Source of the DNA: Papilionanthe hookeriana x Papilionanthe teres
Taxonomy: Eukaryota > Streptophyta > Magnoliopsida > Asparagales > Orchidaceae
Assembly (NCBI GenBank): GCA_022702705.1
Contig: CM040433.1
Location: 17,678,682 to 17,742,681, forward strand
Direction: 5' to 3'
Length of the DNA stretch: 64,000 nucleotides
Shown here: positions 44,700 to 56,090 of the stretch, piece by piece
Layout of the letters: each line of letters opens with the position of its first letter
How positions within the stretch are numbered: the stretch's first letter is position 1
Made by a program: the position numbers and the translations under genes
Notes under the pieces: model-generated
What the model was told of the DNA's origin: nothing
What the model saw: the letters and a program-made list of their open reading frames with translations, nothing else
The model's database searches: none

Positions 44700-46304
44700 T
44701 TATTTCAAAGCTTCAGTAAATGGGATATTAATGGTAAGATTTTTAAATACCTCAAAAAAATTTCAAAAACTGTTGATCTAATTTCTGCTATTTAAGTCGT
44801 TGTGGAAATGAGGGTGGAGGTTTTTCAAATTCATCTTGAGATAAAAATTGTTTTTCTTCTTCAATAATTATTTCCTTAGGTTTCTCAATCACTTCAGTCT
44901 CTTTTTGAATTTTATTTTCCTTCCCATCCCTTATTTCTTTTCCACTTCTAAGTAATACAGCTTTAATCTGCTCTTTTATCTTTTTCATTTTCTCTTGGAT
45001 TTACTTCAACAGTACTTGGAGGTGTTCCTTCTGGTTTGTTGTTAATTGCATTTGCAATTTGCTCCATTTGATTTTCAATATTTCTTATCGAAGCATTTTG
45101 ACTTTGCAACTGACTAACCATTTGTAAAATTAATTCTTCTATAGACAATTTCTTTTCCTTAGAGGATAAGAAGGTCGATAGTTAGAATTACCTTGATTAT
45201 TCCAATTTTCAATTTGGTTAGGTTGGTTATTACCCCATTGCGGATTTGTATTATTTCAATTTAAGTTAGGGTGATTTTTCCAACCTGGATTATTGTAATT
45301 GGAATATGGGTTATTAGTTTTGCTAGCGATAGCTTGCGATGCCTCTAAAGTTTGAGATTCATCAGTACTTCCTGAATTATCATTTCTTAAATGCGATAAT
45401 TGAGACAAATTATCCAATTTCTTAGATATTGCAGCAACTTGAGATACTAAAATAGAAAATGCTTTATTTTATTGAATATTAGCCACTCTTTTAGTCTTTA
45501 CTCTATCAGAAGGCCATTGAAAGTTATTAGTTGTCATTTCTTCTATTAAAGCATAAGCTTCATCAAATGACTTAGCCATAAAAGAACGTCTAGCAGCAGC
45601 ATCTACAATAGATCTAAGAGAACTATTAATCCATTATAAAATGTTTGTATAAATAACCAGTCTGGTAAAGCATGATGTGGGCACTTCCTAAGAAGTTCTT
45701 TTAATCGTTCTCATGCTTCATATATAGTTTCTCCGTCAAATTGAGTAAATAAGGTTATATCATTTCTAAGTTTTGCAGTTTTAGAAGTTAGAAAATACTT
45801 AGCTAGAAATTTTTGAGGCATTTCTCCCCAAGTTTTAATAGATCCTGTTGCTAACGAATTTAGCCACATCTTAGCCTTATCCCTTAAAGAAAAAGGAAAA
45901 AGTCTAAGCCTAATAGCATCATCAGAAACATTATCATACTTGAAAGTAACACAAAGTTCTAGAAAACTGGCAATGTGTTAATTATGATCTTCAGTAGGAG
46001 ATCCTCCAAACTGATTATTTTGGACTATTTGTATAATTGTAAGTTTAAGTTCAAATGAGTTTGCTACTACAACAGGGATTTGAACGCTTAAGTGAATTTC
46101 ATCAGCTGTAGGGTTAGCATACTCTCTTAAAGGTCTATGTAAATTTAGATGTTCATTTTCTGCAATATTTTGTTCAATATTATTTCGAGGTATATTAGCC
46201 ATTTCTAGTAAATTTTGAATTCTTTTTTCTTTTCTAATTCTTCTTATAGTGCGTTCTAATTCAGAATTATAAGGTATTAATCCTTCAGATCCTGAACTTC
46301 GCAT
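44700..46304 (-). pseudogene. Athila gag (unit B)
   Basis: It starts MRSSGSEGLIPYNSELERT at 46304, about 120 bp after the primer site, which fits an Athila gag start. The Retrotrans_gag core follows in a shifted frame: DAIRLRLFPFSLRDKA, WLNSLATGS, KFLAKYF, LRKCPHHALPDWL, IQTFYNGL, SFDEAYALIEEM. Then an Asn/Gln-rich stretch, a coiled-coil piece (45148-44963, LILQMVSQLQSQNASIRN) and a Lys/Glu-rich linker. About six stops or shifts, including one at 45970, disable it. Confidence 0.85.
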
Positions 46305-46420
46305 AAAAGGAATTAGAAAATATTTTTAGTTAATAATAAAAATAAAAATATACTTTTAAAAATATAAATATAATAAAAATTTTTATCTTTCTTTAATTAT
46401 TTAATTTTTAGTGCTTATGA

Positions 46421-46440
46421 GTTCTCCGGCAACCGCGCCA
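46421..46440 (-). other. Athila primer-binding site, tRNA-Asp type
   Basis: The minus strand reads TGGCGCGGTTGCCGGAGAAC, one or two bases from the TGGCGCCGTTGCCGGGGA site usual in Athila elements. Confidence 0.85.
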
Positions 46441-46446
46441 AAAACT

Positions 46447-48221
46447 TGACCCAACCGTAATTACGCAAGTAAAATAGCTTATAAAATTATGGCCAAATGT
46501 GACCCCAAAGTAGATTAAGCGGCTAATGTATGAAATTTAAAAATTAAAGATCTTATAAATAGATATAAACCACACACTAGTGGTACTACGCAAGTATACG
46601 TATCGTTTCAAGTAATATATAGCTTTCTGATTAAGCCCTAGATATTGATTCCACGGGGAAGGTTAAGTACAAATAAATAAGAAACATGAAAAATCTATTT
46701 ATAAACTAATCAATTAACAAGTACGAATATGAATGTTATTAAAGTAGCAGTTGGAAATAAAATAATAATTTAAATGTTTTATCATAATAAACAAAGATTC
46801 TATCCCCATACGAAATATTTCATGATTAGTAAACATCTAAATTAGTTTGAGAACTTAGAGAATGTGGTATTGTGACGAATAGGAGCATATATATTCCTTA
46901 CCCTTTGGTCCAGCGTGTAAAGAACATTGGCTAGTTTTAGAAGATTGGATCAGGATGTATTGTTAGTAGTAAGGGACGAATTTCTAGGCTCTCACTTCTA
47001 GTTTCCCCCAAGAGTACCTATGGTCGGGCCTACTAGTGACCCGTCATCTTCTCTTAAACGAAATTGATAAGATTTAGCCTGTCACTCTAAAAACATAATC
47101 AATTCTACGCCCTTCAAAGATTATCTCTCTATTTATTCGCACCTCTCCGTTTAAGGATTTACCATCTACCTTTCCAAGGGAAATGTGATACTTACAAGTT
47201 AAGAACTCTTAGCCCACGGTCAGGTTTTAAGAACTCTCCACAAATTTTAACATTACAAGTGATCAAGTTATAATGTAAATGAAAATCAGGTAAAGTATCA
47301 TCACAAATTATTGATGAAGAAAAATAAGTTCTCAAAACTAAATTAAATCCTTATCTAAATCATTTTATATTCGTTGGGAGAAAAACAAGAAGACTACTCA
47401 GAAAGCATATGATTCACACCACAAACCATATTTATATAATTCACATTCAAAGTACAAAACTTAAGAACCAAATTATAAATACTTATCTGGAATGATATCC
47501 AAGCAATCCGTTGAAGTTTCTCTGACTCCGACTAAATTTTACAAGACTCTAACTCCAGCAATCACACTTTGAACACTCTGAACTCTCACTAAAGAAAAGT
47601 AAATAACTCTAAACACTCTTTAACTAAATAAAATGACACACCTCTTTCACTCTTATAACACTTACACACTTCAAAACAACCACACTTTGCTGTAGAATTG
47701 TCCTCTATTTATAGAGCTTCGAAAATGACCAGAGGTGCTTCAGGCACCTCTCCAAAATTCGTCCAAATTCGTTGAATATTATAGAAGGTAATTGTGGCGC
47801 CTAGGCGCCAGTCTCCTGCGCGAATAGACGCGTCCCTTCTGGTTTTGAGTCGCACCTCTTCATCAAATAACTGATTTCATGTGTCTATATTCATTGTATC
47901 TTGTTTATAACATATGAGAAATTGTCCAGATGCTTCTAGATTGCTTTTGAGTCATCAATAACTGTCACAAAACCGTCCAAGAACTCTCTAGATTTCCCTG
48001 CTGAGTGTGGCGCCTGGGCGCCAAAGTCAACCATTTTTTTCTTCTTTTCTTCAATTGACTCATTTTTGCTCCTTTTACTCTTTTTTTATTATTTTTCTTC
48101 ATAAACTCATTTTCTTGTACTTGCAACCAAAAATATGAGAAATACCTTTCATTAAAGCGTAATATCCTTAAAATATTAGTTAAAAATGATATAAAAATTT
48201 AGGTAATTTTAAGGGTGATCA
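46447..48221 (-). repeat. Athila LTR shared by units A and B
   Basis: 1,775 bp from TGATCACCC to GGGTCA. It holds tggcgcctaggcgcca (about 47793), tggcgcctgggcgcca (about 48009), a strong TATA box, and a caataaa-poor U5. It has unit A's polypurine tract before it and unit B's primer site after it. Confidence 0.85.
47706..47713 (-). promoter_or_regulatory. TATA box of the shared Athila LTR
   Basis: The minus strand reads gaagctcTATAAATAgagg, about 510 bp into the LTR and downstream of the GGCGCC palindromes. Confidence 0.7.
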
Positions 48222-48236
48222 ATTCCCCAAACTTAA
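48222..48236 (-). other. Polypurine tract of Athila unit A
   Basis: The minus strand reads aagtttggggaat immediately before the LTR start, the same as at 38783-38795 on the + strand copy. Confidence 0.7.
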
Positions 48237-49491
48237 ATATTGCTTATCCTCAAGTAACTCTTAACTCTTTACTTCTAAAAATAATAATCTATTGAGAAAA
48301 ATATTCTTTAAGACTTATATAACTGTTTATTTCATAAATAGAATAAATGAAACTTTAAAAACTTTTTAAATAACTTAGCTTAAAACCAAAATATGTAAAA
48401 TACTTAATAATTAAGTGTTAAGAACTCTCTTCTCCTATCTATTTCAAAAATAATTGCAATTTGTCATATTAAGAACATGTAGATAATTTACAGGAAAAAG
48501 ATTTTCATGATAACTCTATTAGTAAGGATGCTTGTGCATAAGACTTTAAGTAAAAAAAATTGCATTAGGTCTCTTCTTATAAGATAATTTAAGTGAAGCT
48601 AATTTTGGATTTAGGCTTCTCCTCAAGCTTCTTCTCACTTATATTTTTTTCTTTTTCTTTCATATTTGGATTGCTTTTCAATCCTTTCTCTTTTTTTTTC
48701 TTTTTTTCTTTTTTTCTTTTCTTTTTTCAAGTGAGGATTACTATAACTGAATAGCCTGTTAATGATTTTGAATTTCACTATCTTTAACTTATATTTAAAG
48801 ACGTAACACATTTTTCACTTAATGAATATGTGTTTAACAAAAATATTTTTCATAGAGTCTCAATTCTATCTTCTCAAGCAAATATCTAGATTCCTTAGTA
48901 CATTCAAAAATACAACATTTTAAATTTAGATATTTGAATCAAAATTCTTATACTCTTTTATTAAATAATTACAATTTTTAGAATTATCCTTTGTTATTTA
49001 AAATATTTTTATAGGCTTATTATAATATTAATGAAAACAACAGTATATCTATCTAAAATTAACTTTTCTTCCATAGGTTATGTTATTAATTTTAAAAATA
49101 TTATTTACTAAGGACAAGTAAAGTTTAAATTTAAGTTCTTTTCCCTCTCCCAAACTTAGTTCTTTTAGTAAGGTTAAAGCATTTTGCAATATAAAATTTT
49201 AAACTAAGCAGGAAGAAAAAATATAACATTTAAGGTATTTAAAGCTGTAGGGTATTACGGTACAAGTAGCAATATAAAAGAGTAATAAAGTAAATAACTT
49301 TAATAAAACTAACACTATATTAAATTGTAAACATTTAATAAAACAATAGGAGCATAAATAGGATTAAATTCTAAGTAATTTGATAATAGAAATAAACTGA
49401 GTTACTACCAAATTCTCAATCAGTATAATAATACATGAAAAGTAAAAACACACATAACGGACACAATCAGCAAAACAAAGCAAAATAAAGT

Positions 49492-50638
49492 CTAATCATC
49501 CTCAGTCGCCTCCTCATCGTTAGAAGAATCATCAGGAATAGGACTTCTGTGGTTGATCCATGGGGTGAATTTAGGACAAGTAGGAAATTCAATATTTCTA
49601 TTACCCTTCAGGAATTTTACCAGTGCTTCATTATACTCCCCTTCATAGTCACTCTTTCTTTGTATATATCCAGACATATGATCAATCTTACTATCCATCT
49701 CATATACTCTGCATTGCATCAAGAATATATCATATGCTCCAAATATCTCTGACAAACAGTGTTGCACACATCTGGTGGAGGCTCAGAAGTAGAAGTGGAA
49801 GGTCCAGGTGCAGAAGTAGAAGGCATAGAAGAGGTATATGTGTAGAACTTTGACTTTTTGACTTTCCATATATATCCACATGAGTTTTTCTAATTGGCTT
49901 AAGTGGCTTAAGCATCTCTTTAGAATGAGAATAAGTAATACCGACATTCTTGCAAATCGAAAAAATGAGAGTCGGGAAGCCTAAACCAGAAATAACACTT
50001 CCTCTAGCTGAAGTGTTGATCACATCATATATGATGGCTCCCACATCTATAGGCTTCATTTCTTGAATGCAGTAATTTAAAATAGCTCGTTCTTTTGTCA
50101 CTTCACTCAGGTGATGTGATGGAAGAATACGAGCAAAAATAAAGTAATGCCAGGCCTTAGAAGTTACATTAAGCATAGAAGAGGAAAAATTTACCCATTC
50201 ATTGTTCTGGATTTTCCACGATCCTCTTCCATCAGTCAGGTAAGCTAAGATCTCATCAAGCTCTCTTTTAGAAGGAACAAAAACATCATAAAAGCAATCT
50301 GTAGCAGGGGGTAGACCGTAAAACATGTTGATGACTTCAGGAGTAAACTCTACTCCCATTCCCCTAATATAAACTTCATTATCAGCTGTCTCAGGAAAAT
50401 TTGCATAGAATTCCCGAACAATTGAAATGACAGCCATTGCAGAGAAATAACAGAACTGCTCCCACTGTCAAGCAGCAATAATATTCTCGATCGATCCACT
50501 GGGATGATAATAATTTCGTTCCGCTATGAATTTTCGAGCCGATGCGAATTCATTGTAGCGCACTTGAGCACTTGTGCTAGCAAACTTGGAATGATCAAAT
50601 TCGCTTCGTTCCTTTCCTCACTTCGATTTTGGTGCCAT
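49492..50638 (-). pseudogene. Athila ORF3, plant transposon protein domain (unit A)
   Basis: It starts MAPKSK at 50638, meets a TGA at codon 7 and another near 50469, then stays open for 235 codons (50437-49492). Blocks include SARKFIAERNYYHPSGSIEN, ISIVREFYANF, FTPEVINMFYGLPP, AWHYFIFARILPSHH, VTKERAILNYCI and MKPIDVGAIIYDVI. These fit the PF20167-type domain found after integrase in Athila and related elements, sometimes called env-like though no membrane segment is evident. Function unknown. Only two early stops and a late frame change make it the best kept ORF of the unit. Confidence 0.75.
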
Positions 50639-53039
50639 ACTGTAATTTAAAAATAATTCCAAATAATTAATAAATCCATAACATGACACAAAATCTAAGC
50701 TTAAAATACTAAATTAAGCTTAGATCCTTGGATTTTCTACTTAAAAATCAAAATTTCTCCCAAATTTTCAGCACTATTCATATGTAAAGAAATCCATGGT
50801 GAAAATTCAAAATAACTATGCCAAAGTGTAGATCTAACCTCGAGAAGTTGGAACCTGGTGTTTTTATGTGTCAAAACTTCACAAATCAAGCACAATAAAG
50901 AGCCCTAGGATTGGTGTCGGCATATTTTTAGGTTGAGTGTGGTATTTTTTTTAAAAGGGGTCGCCTACAGAAATTGTCGGCGAATTTTAATTTAATTTAA
51001 ATAAATAATTTGAAAAGTAATATTTGATTTTGAAAATAATTTTAAATTTGAAAATTTTAAGATATGAAATCAAACTCGATCGCACATCCCGAATAGTTTA
51101 TATAAACGAGCGCCGCACTACAAACCGTGTATCTATCCCGAAGAATAGTACACACCGCTCGATAATGAGGCTCGATTAAATAAACTAGAAAAAGTTTGTG
51201 ACATCCGTTTGGTCCGCGAACCAATTTTATAAGCCGACAAATTCCTCGCTTAATATGAAAACATTAAACGGGGTTTATATTACTCGGGTTCTTAAAATTC
51301 CCAATAAAGGCAAGCCCCATAGTTAATTACATCTTAAGTGACGAGAATCACCTAAGAAAACTCTCGATAATAATCGGTAGTTACGCTCTCAAGAATTTCA
51401 AAGTTTAAGTTTTCGAGGATTGAATTTTGGAATTTCAATATGGAATGGATCAAATTTGGAACATTTTATCTTGGGAATTCAAAGGAGGAAAGGTAGGAGA
51501 AATCGCGCATTCGAAGCGAACTTCGTAATTTCCCGACTATCCTATTATTTGGCTTCGAATTTAAGAAAGTCCTAATGTTTATTTAATGTTTTGATCTCGC
51601 CAATTTTAATTAATTAGGACTTATATTTGTATGATAAAATCATACAAATAAACTTCAGAAGATGCGAGGGTTTATGTCGTATCGGACGACTACCTCGGAA
51701 ATCCTAAGACCAGTTAGGCTTAATTTACATGATATGATCATGCAAATGCCTAACGAAGAATCGAGGATTTATGTTGCACTAGTGCAAACTATCTCGAAGT
51801 CCTACGGCTTGGTTATTTAATTCTAAGGAAAGTTTTGTCGAAGTAGACTCGTGTTTCATTGATGACGATGGCCGTGTCGCCCACCATGCTCCGAGCTCCT
51901 TGTTGTTGCAGAGGTTTAGTTTTAGAGGTTATAAATCGGGAGACGAGAGAAGTGTTTCGGTTTAGAGAAAGTCTTAATTTCCATGTGTCTTTAATATTTT
52001 AATTAAAACAAGTCTTAGAGTCGATTAAACATAACCGATTAAGATCCCACGGTTCCGTCATCCCGCACCGTTATTTTCATCGAATTCACTTAGTCCGTAT
52101 GAATTTTTCTAAACTCAACTAAATGAGTTCCACACTTTCATTTAGACCGGTGAAATCCCGTTAGCAACACGTGGGTTACATCATCCGAGGTATTCCCGAT
52201 CATTCAATGAGACGTTTTAATTTAGTTGTAGTTGTAGTTTTGTTGTTCTATTTCGTGATTAAATTTCGAGTTGTTTTATATTTTGAATGTCGTGGCGGTG
52301 AATTTTATCTTGTAGTGTCTTTTAATTTAGCTATGGGTTTCGCTTTGGTTTCTGTCCTAAAGGTGTAGGTTTTCATGTTATCGTTGTTTATCATGCAAGA
52401 AAGGTAAAGTGCAACACGAGTAAATGAATTGCAAGTAAGATAAATTGCAATAAAATAAAAGCGTATCCTGGAGGGTCTTCCCGTCATTCCAAGCTGTACT
52501 TAAAATACAATTTAGAGCATTTAAGCATTTATAACAATTTCCTAGTAAAGCTAAGGGAAAGGTTATGGTTTTCTACCAAAATCCTAATCCTATACGCTAA
52601 TCATTCCTATGACGTTTAGTGTCTTCAATTTTGGTTTTAAGGATGACTTCCTTCACCAAAGAACAACTAAGCTCAATTTGTTCTTAAGACATTCCATCAT
52701 ATCGAGAAAGTGTTTAAGACGAATCTTAAACATCTTTTCAATATTTCTGGAATCGTCCTAAGTCCAAATGAATTTATCATGCAAGTGAATTAATCATCCA
52801 GGTGTGTTCGAGTTAAGTTTTATTTCTCGCTCAGTGAATTATGATGTTTCAATATCCTTATGAGTGAAGTGTCATTTCACTTCGATACTCCATTTAGGAG
52901 TTATAATAAGAAAAGCTCCTAAGGCAAAATGATATTTAATGATTTGTGATTCAAATTTAAGTTCAAATTAATGATTTAAGTTTGAATAATGTTCAAGTTA
53001 TTTTAGATTTATTTTCAATTCTTCATGTCTTAGGTGATG

Positions 53040-53465
53040 TCATTTAATTCAATTTAATTTAACTTTCGATTTAATTTAATTTAATTTAATTTAGTTTAGT
53101 TTTAATTTTAATTTAATTTCGATTTAATCCAATTTAGTTTAACTTGATGTGAATTAATCTAATTTAATTTAACTTGATTTAATTTAATTTGATTTAATTT
53201 CATTTAATTTAATTTAATTTAATTTAATTTAATTTAATTTAATTTAATTTAATTTGTTTTAATTTAATTTAATTTAATTTAACATTTTTTAACTTAATTT
53301 AGTTTAATTTAATTTAATTTAATTTATTTATTTAACTTAATTTAATTTAATTTAATTTATTTATTCAATTTAATTTAATTTAATTTTATTATTTTTTTAA
53401 TTTAATTTTGATTTAATTTAATTTTTAATTTTAATTTTAATTTTAATTTTAATTTTAATTGAAAA
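53040..53465. repeat. (AATTT)n pentanucleotide array
   Basis: Over 400 bp of aattt/taattt units with scattered variants (cgattt, ttagttt). It lies inside the giant LTR. Confidence 0.95.
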
Positions 53466-55439
53466 TTTAAAAAGAGTTTAATAATTTAACTTTAATTCAA
53501 TTTAAATGATTGAGTCTTTTAACATTTTAAAACTTAAATTTGAATTATCATTTTAATTAAGAATTAAATATTATCGAGATGATTAATTTAGGGATCTTTA
53601 GATTAAAGAATAAATCTCTTCCTAATAATATCCCTATTTTAATAATTCCAATTTTATTATTCTTCCAAATTTAATCAATTTTTTAATTAAGCGTTTATTT
53701 CAATTATTTTAAATTGTTTAGTTGGTTTCTACCCTTTAATTATTTAAATTTCAATCATCCAAATCAGGTTAAGATCAAATATTTTACTTGTTAATTTTAT
53801 TAAACCTAAAGTTTTAACCAAGGGTAAAAATTTTTAATTACCATTTTGCCCTCCAAGCTTAATAATTTCATAACTCACTAAATCGAGCTTAAATGAACTC
53901 GAGATTTTTATGTGACTTCACTCATACGCCAATAAAGACATAGAGAGGATAAGATGCGATTTTTCTCGTATTTAATTTATTTATGTAATTATTTTTGGTG
54001 GAAAATAGGAATTTCCAAGGAAAATTTAATAATATGACCAAGGGAAAGTTTCTGTCCTTAAGAAAATTATGTGGATATTCCTAATGACCATAGGACCACT
54101 TGGACCAATTTTTGTGATTTTTTGAATTATATTTTATTTATTAAAATTATTTTAAGTTCTGGAGTATTAATTAATTTAAAAATAGAATATAAGTTGAAAA
54201 ATGAATTCTATAATTTTTAAAATTCTCTCTCGATATCAAGGATTCCAGGGAACCAAATTTTACAATTTTCTAATTTTTCTTTGATTTATTATAATTATTT
54301 TAGTGAAAATGCTAGAAAATACATTTTTTAATTTTAAAATTACCCTAGAGCTTTAAAATTTAATATCTCATTAAATGTACCTAAGAAAAATATGGGTTTG
54401 TTCCTAAGTGATTAAATTTTAAAATATGACATTTTGGTGAATTTTATTATTTTTGTGATTTTTATTATTTTTTAATTATTAAAATATTAAAATAATACTA
54501 AAAAATTAACTTTTTTAGAAAATTAAAATTTTAATTTTCTTAAATTCCCTGATATCGAGAGGCTCCAAAACCAATTTGTGAATTTTTTAAAGGTATTTTG
54601 AAAGTTATGAATTTTTAAAGTTTAAAATGACTAAACGACTTAATCAACCCATTTAAGTAGGCTAACCAAGTCCAATCGACTTCAAATTTTTATGGTGGGT
54701 TCCTCCGATCCTAAAGGTCAGTGGAGAATCGATTTCAAGTCAATTCGATGTATGGTTACTTCTAATTAATTGGGGTCTATTTTGGGTGTTTAAGCTAATT
54801 AGTGTTATTTTGAGTGAATTAACTCAAGTCCTATTTTTCCTAAGGTTCTCCTGGTCATAATGAACATCACCAAATTTTCCTAGAATTTATTTCACAACAT
54901 GCTAATTTTTGGAATTAAAATACTCAAAACAACCACATGCATTTGAAAAATCAATAACTTTTCACAGATGGCTCTCCGACCTCGGAAAATTCAGAGAATG
55001 TTCCCAAGTTCAGAGGCTTCAAAAGCCCTATGGTCTCATGCCATGGTGAATTGTATGAATGCATGGAGAATTAAAATAATGCAGGGAGTAAATAATTAAT
55101 TAAAAATAAAGTACTGGGCAAAATTAATTAATTTCTTTTCCACATTATTCTCCTCTCGTTCACCTGAGCAAGAGGGTATTTTTATTTTATTTTTGTGATT
55201 TTTCTACACAAAGATATGGATTTTCAAGCTTCCGTATTTAAATAAATCGTAAAATACCCTATTTATCTACTTATCCACGCGGCGCCGACTCAACCTCGGC
55301 GGCTCCGAATCGACACGCGTCGCTCCCCGGTTCGGCGCCGCCATCCGACTCCGCCGTCCGGGCCCCGCGTTCACGTACCATCTGCCGGTCTGACGCAATC
55401 TAAGCCGTCCATCCGATACACGCGCGATCCGACGACTCC

Positions 55440-56090
55440 TGGTCATCGTCTACGACTGGTGCGATCCCGTGACCGTCCACACTCTAACCCTAAGAACTCT
55501 CTCGATTCTCAACAGATTTTCGTGTTCTTATGCTCTATGGATTCGTCTTGAAGAGACAAACACATCCATACGGTAAACATGCTATGAAATCAAGCCAATC
55601 AAAATGGAGAATCGACCGAAGCTCCGGCGGAAGAGGGAGTTCATACCTTTGCTCGCAGAAGTGAAGCTTCGATCCGAGAGTTGTGTCACCTTCGATCGGG
55701 TCCAAGTAAGCTCCGGATGAAGTCCCTCGTCCCGGTGAATCGTCTCAGCTATGAAAGTGACCACAGCTCGATCACAAAGCTCGGAGGCCGGAGCAACCGG
55801 GTGGCCCCGGAGATGGGGCTTTCAGCGGAAACTTCTCCTCTCGGTCCAGTGAAGGTGTAGGACCAATCAATTCGGGGATCGGCTCACCGCGAAGAAGTGT
55901 CCCGGCTTTAGGCTAAAGTTCGAGCTCAAAATCGAGCTCACTCGAGGGAATCAGGTCGGAATCCAGCTAGGGATCAAGTGCTCTGATGTGTGGAGGGTGA
56001 TCTGGAATGATTTTGCGCAGTTTCCTTAAGGTTTGGTTCAAGCACCTCCTTTGGCCGAGAGGGCGAGGGGTTTAAATAGCATGGCCGGAG
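55440..56090 (-). promoter_or_regulatory. Promoter and leader-like block in the giant LTR
   Basis: The minus strand has ctATTTAAAcccctcgccc at about 56068-56085. A 450-bp GC-rich leader follows, ending gcgagcaaagGTATGAAC near 55645-55655, a good plant splice-donor match. Base composition contrasts sharply with the AT-rich surroundings. It resembles an R/U5 leader with an intron start, but no acceptor or ORF is proven. Confidence 0.35.

Larger units (their letters stand above)
43236..48221 (-). mobile_element. Athila-like unit B, 5' half (LTR, gag, protease, RT start)
   Basis: Minus-strand order: LTR 48221-46447, primer site, gag from 46304, protease near 44516, RT to 43236, where a foreign LTR fragment replaces the rest. 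The LTR also ends unit A, so A and B are joined head to tail through one LTR. Gag, protease and RT of B repeat those of unit A at 61.9-64.0 kb almost word for word. Confidence 0.85.

Noticed and set aside
53040..53465. AATTT array as telomere-like repeat
   Set aside because: The unit is not TTTAGGG or a known telomere variant; it is a simple AT pentamer.
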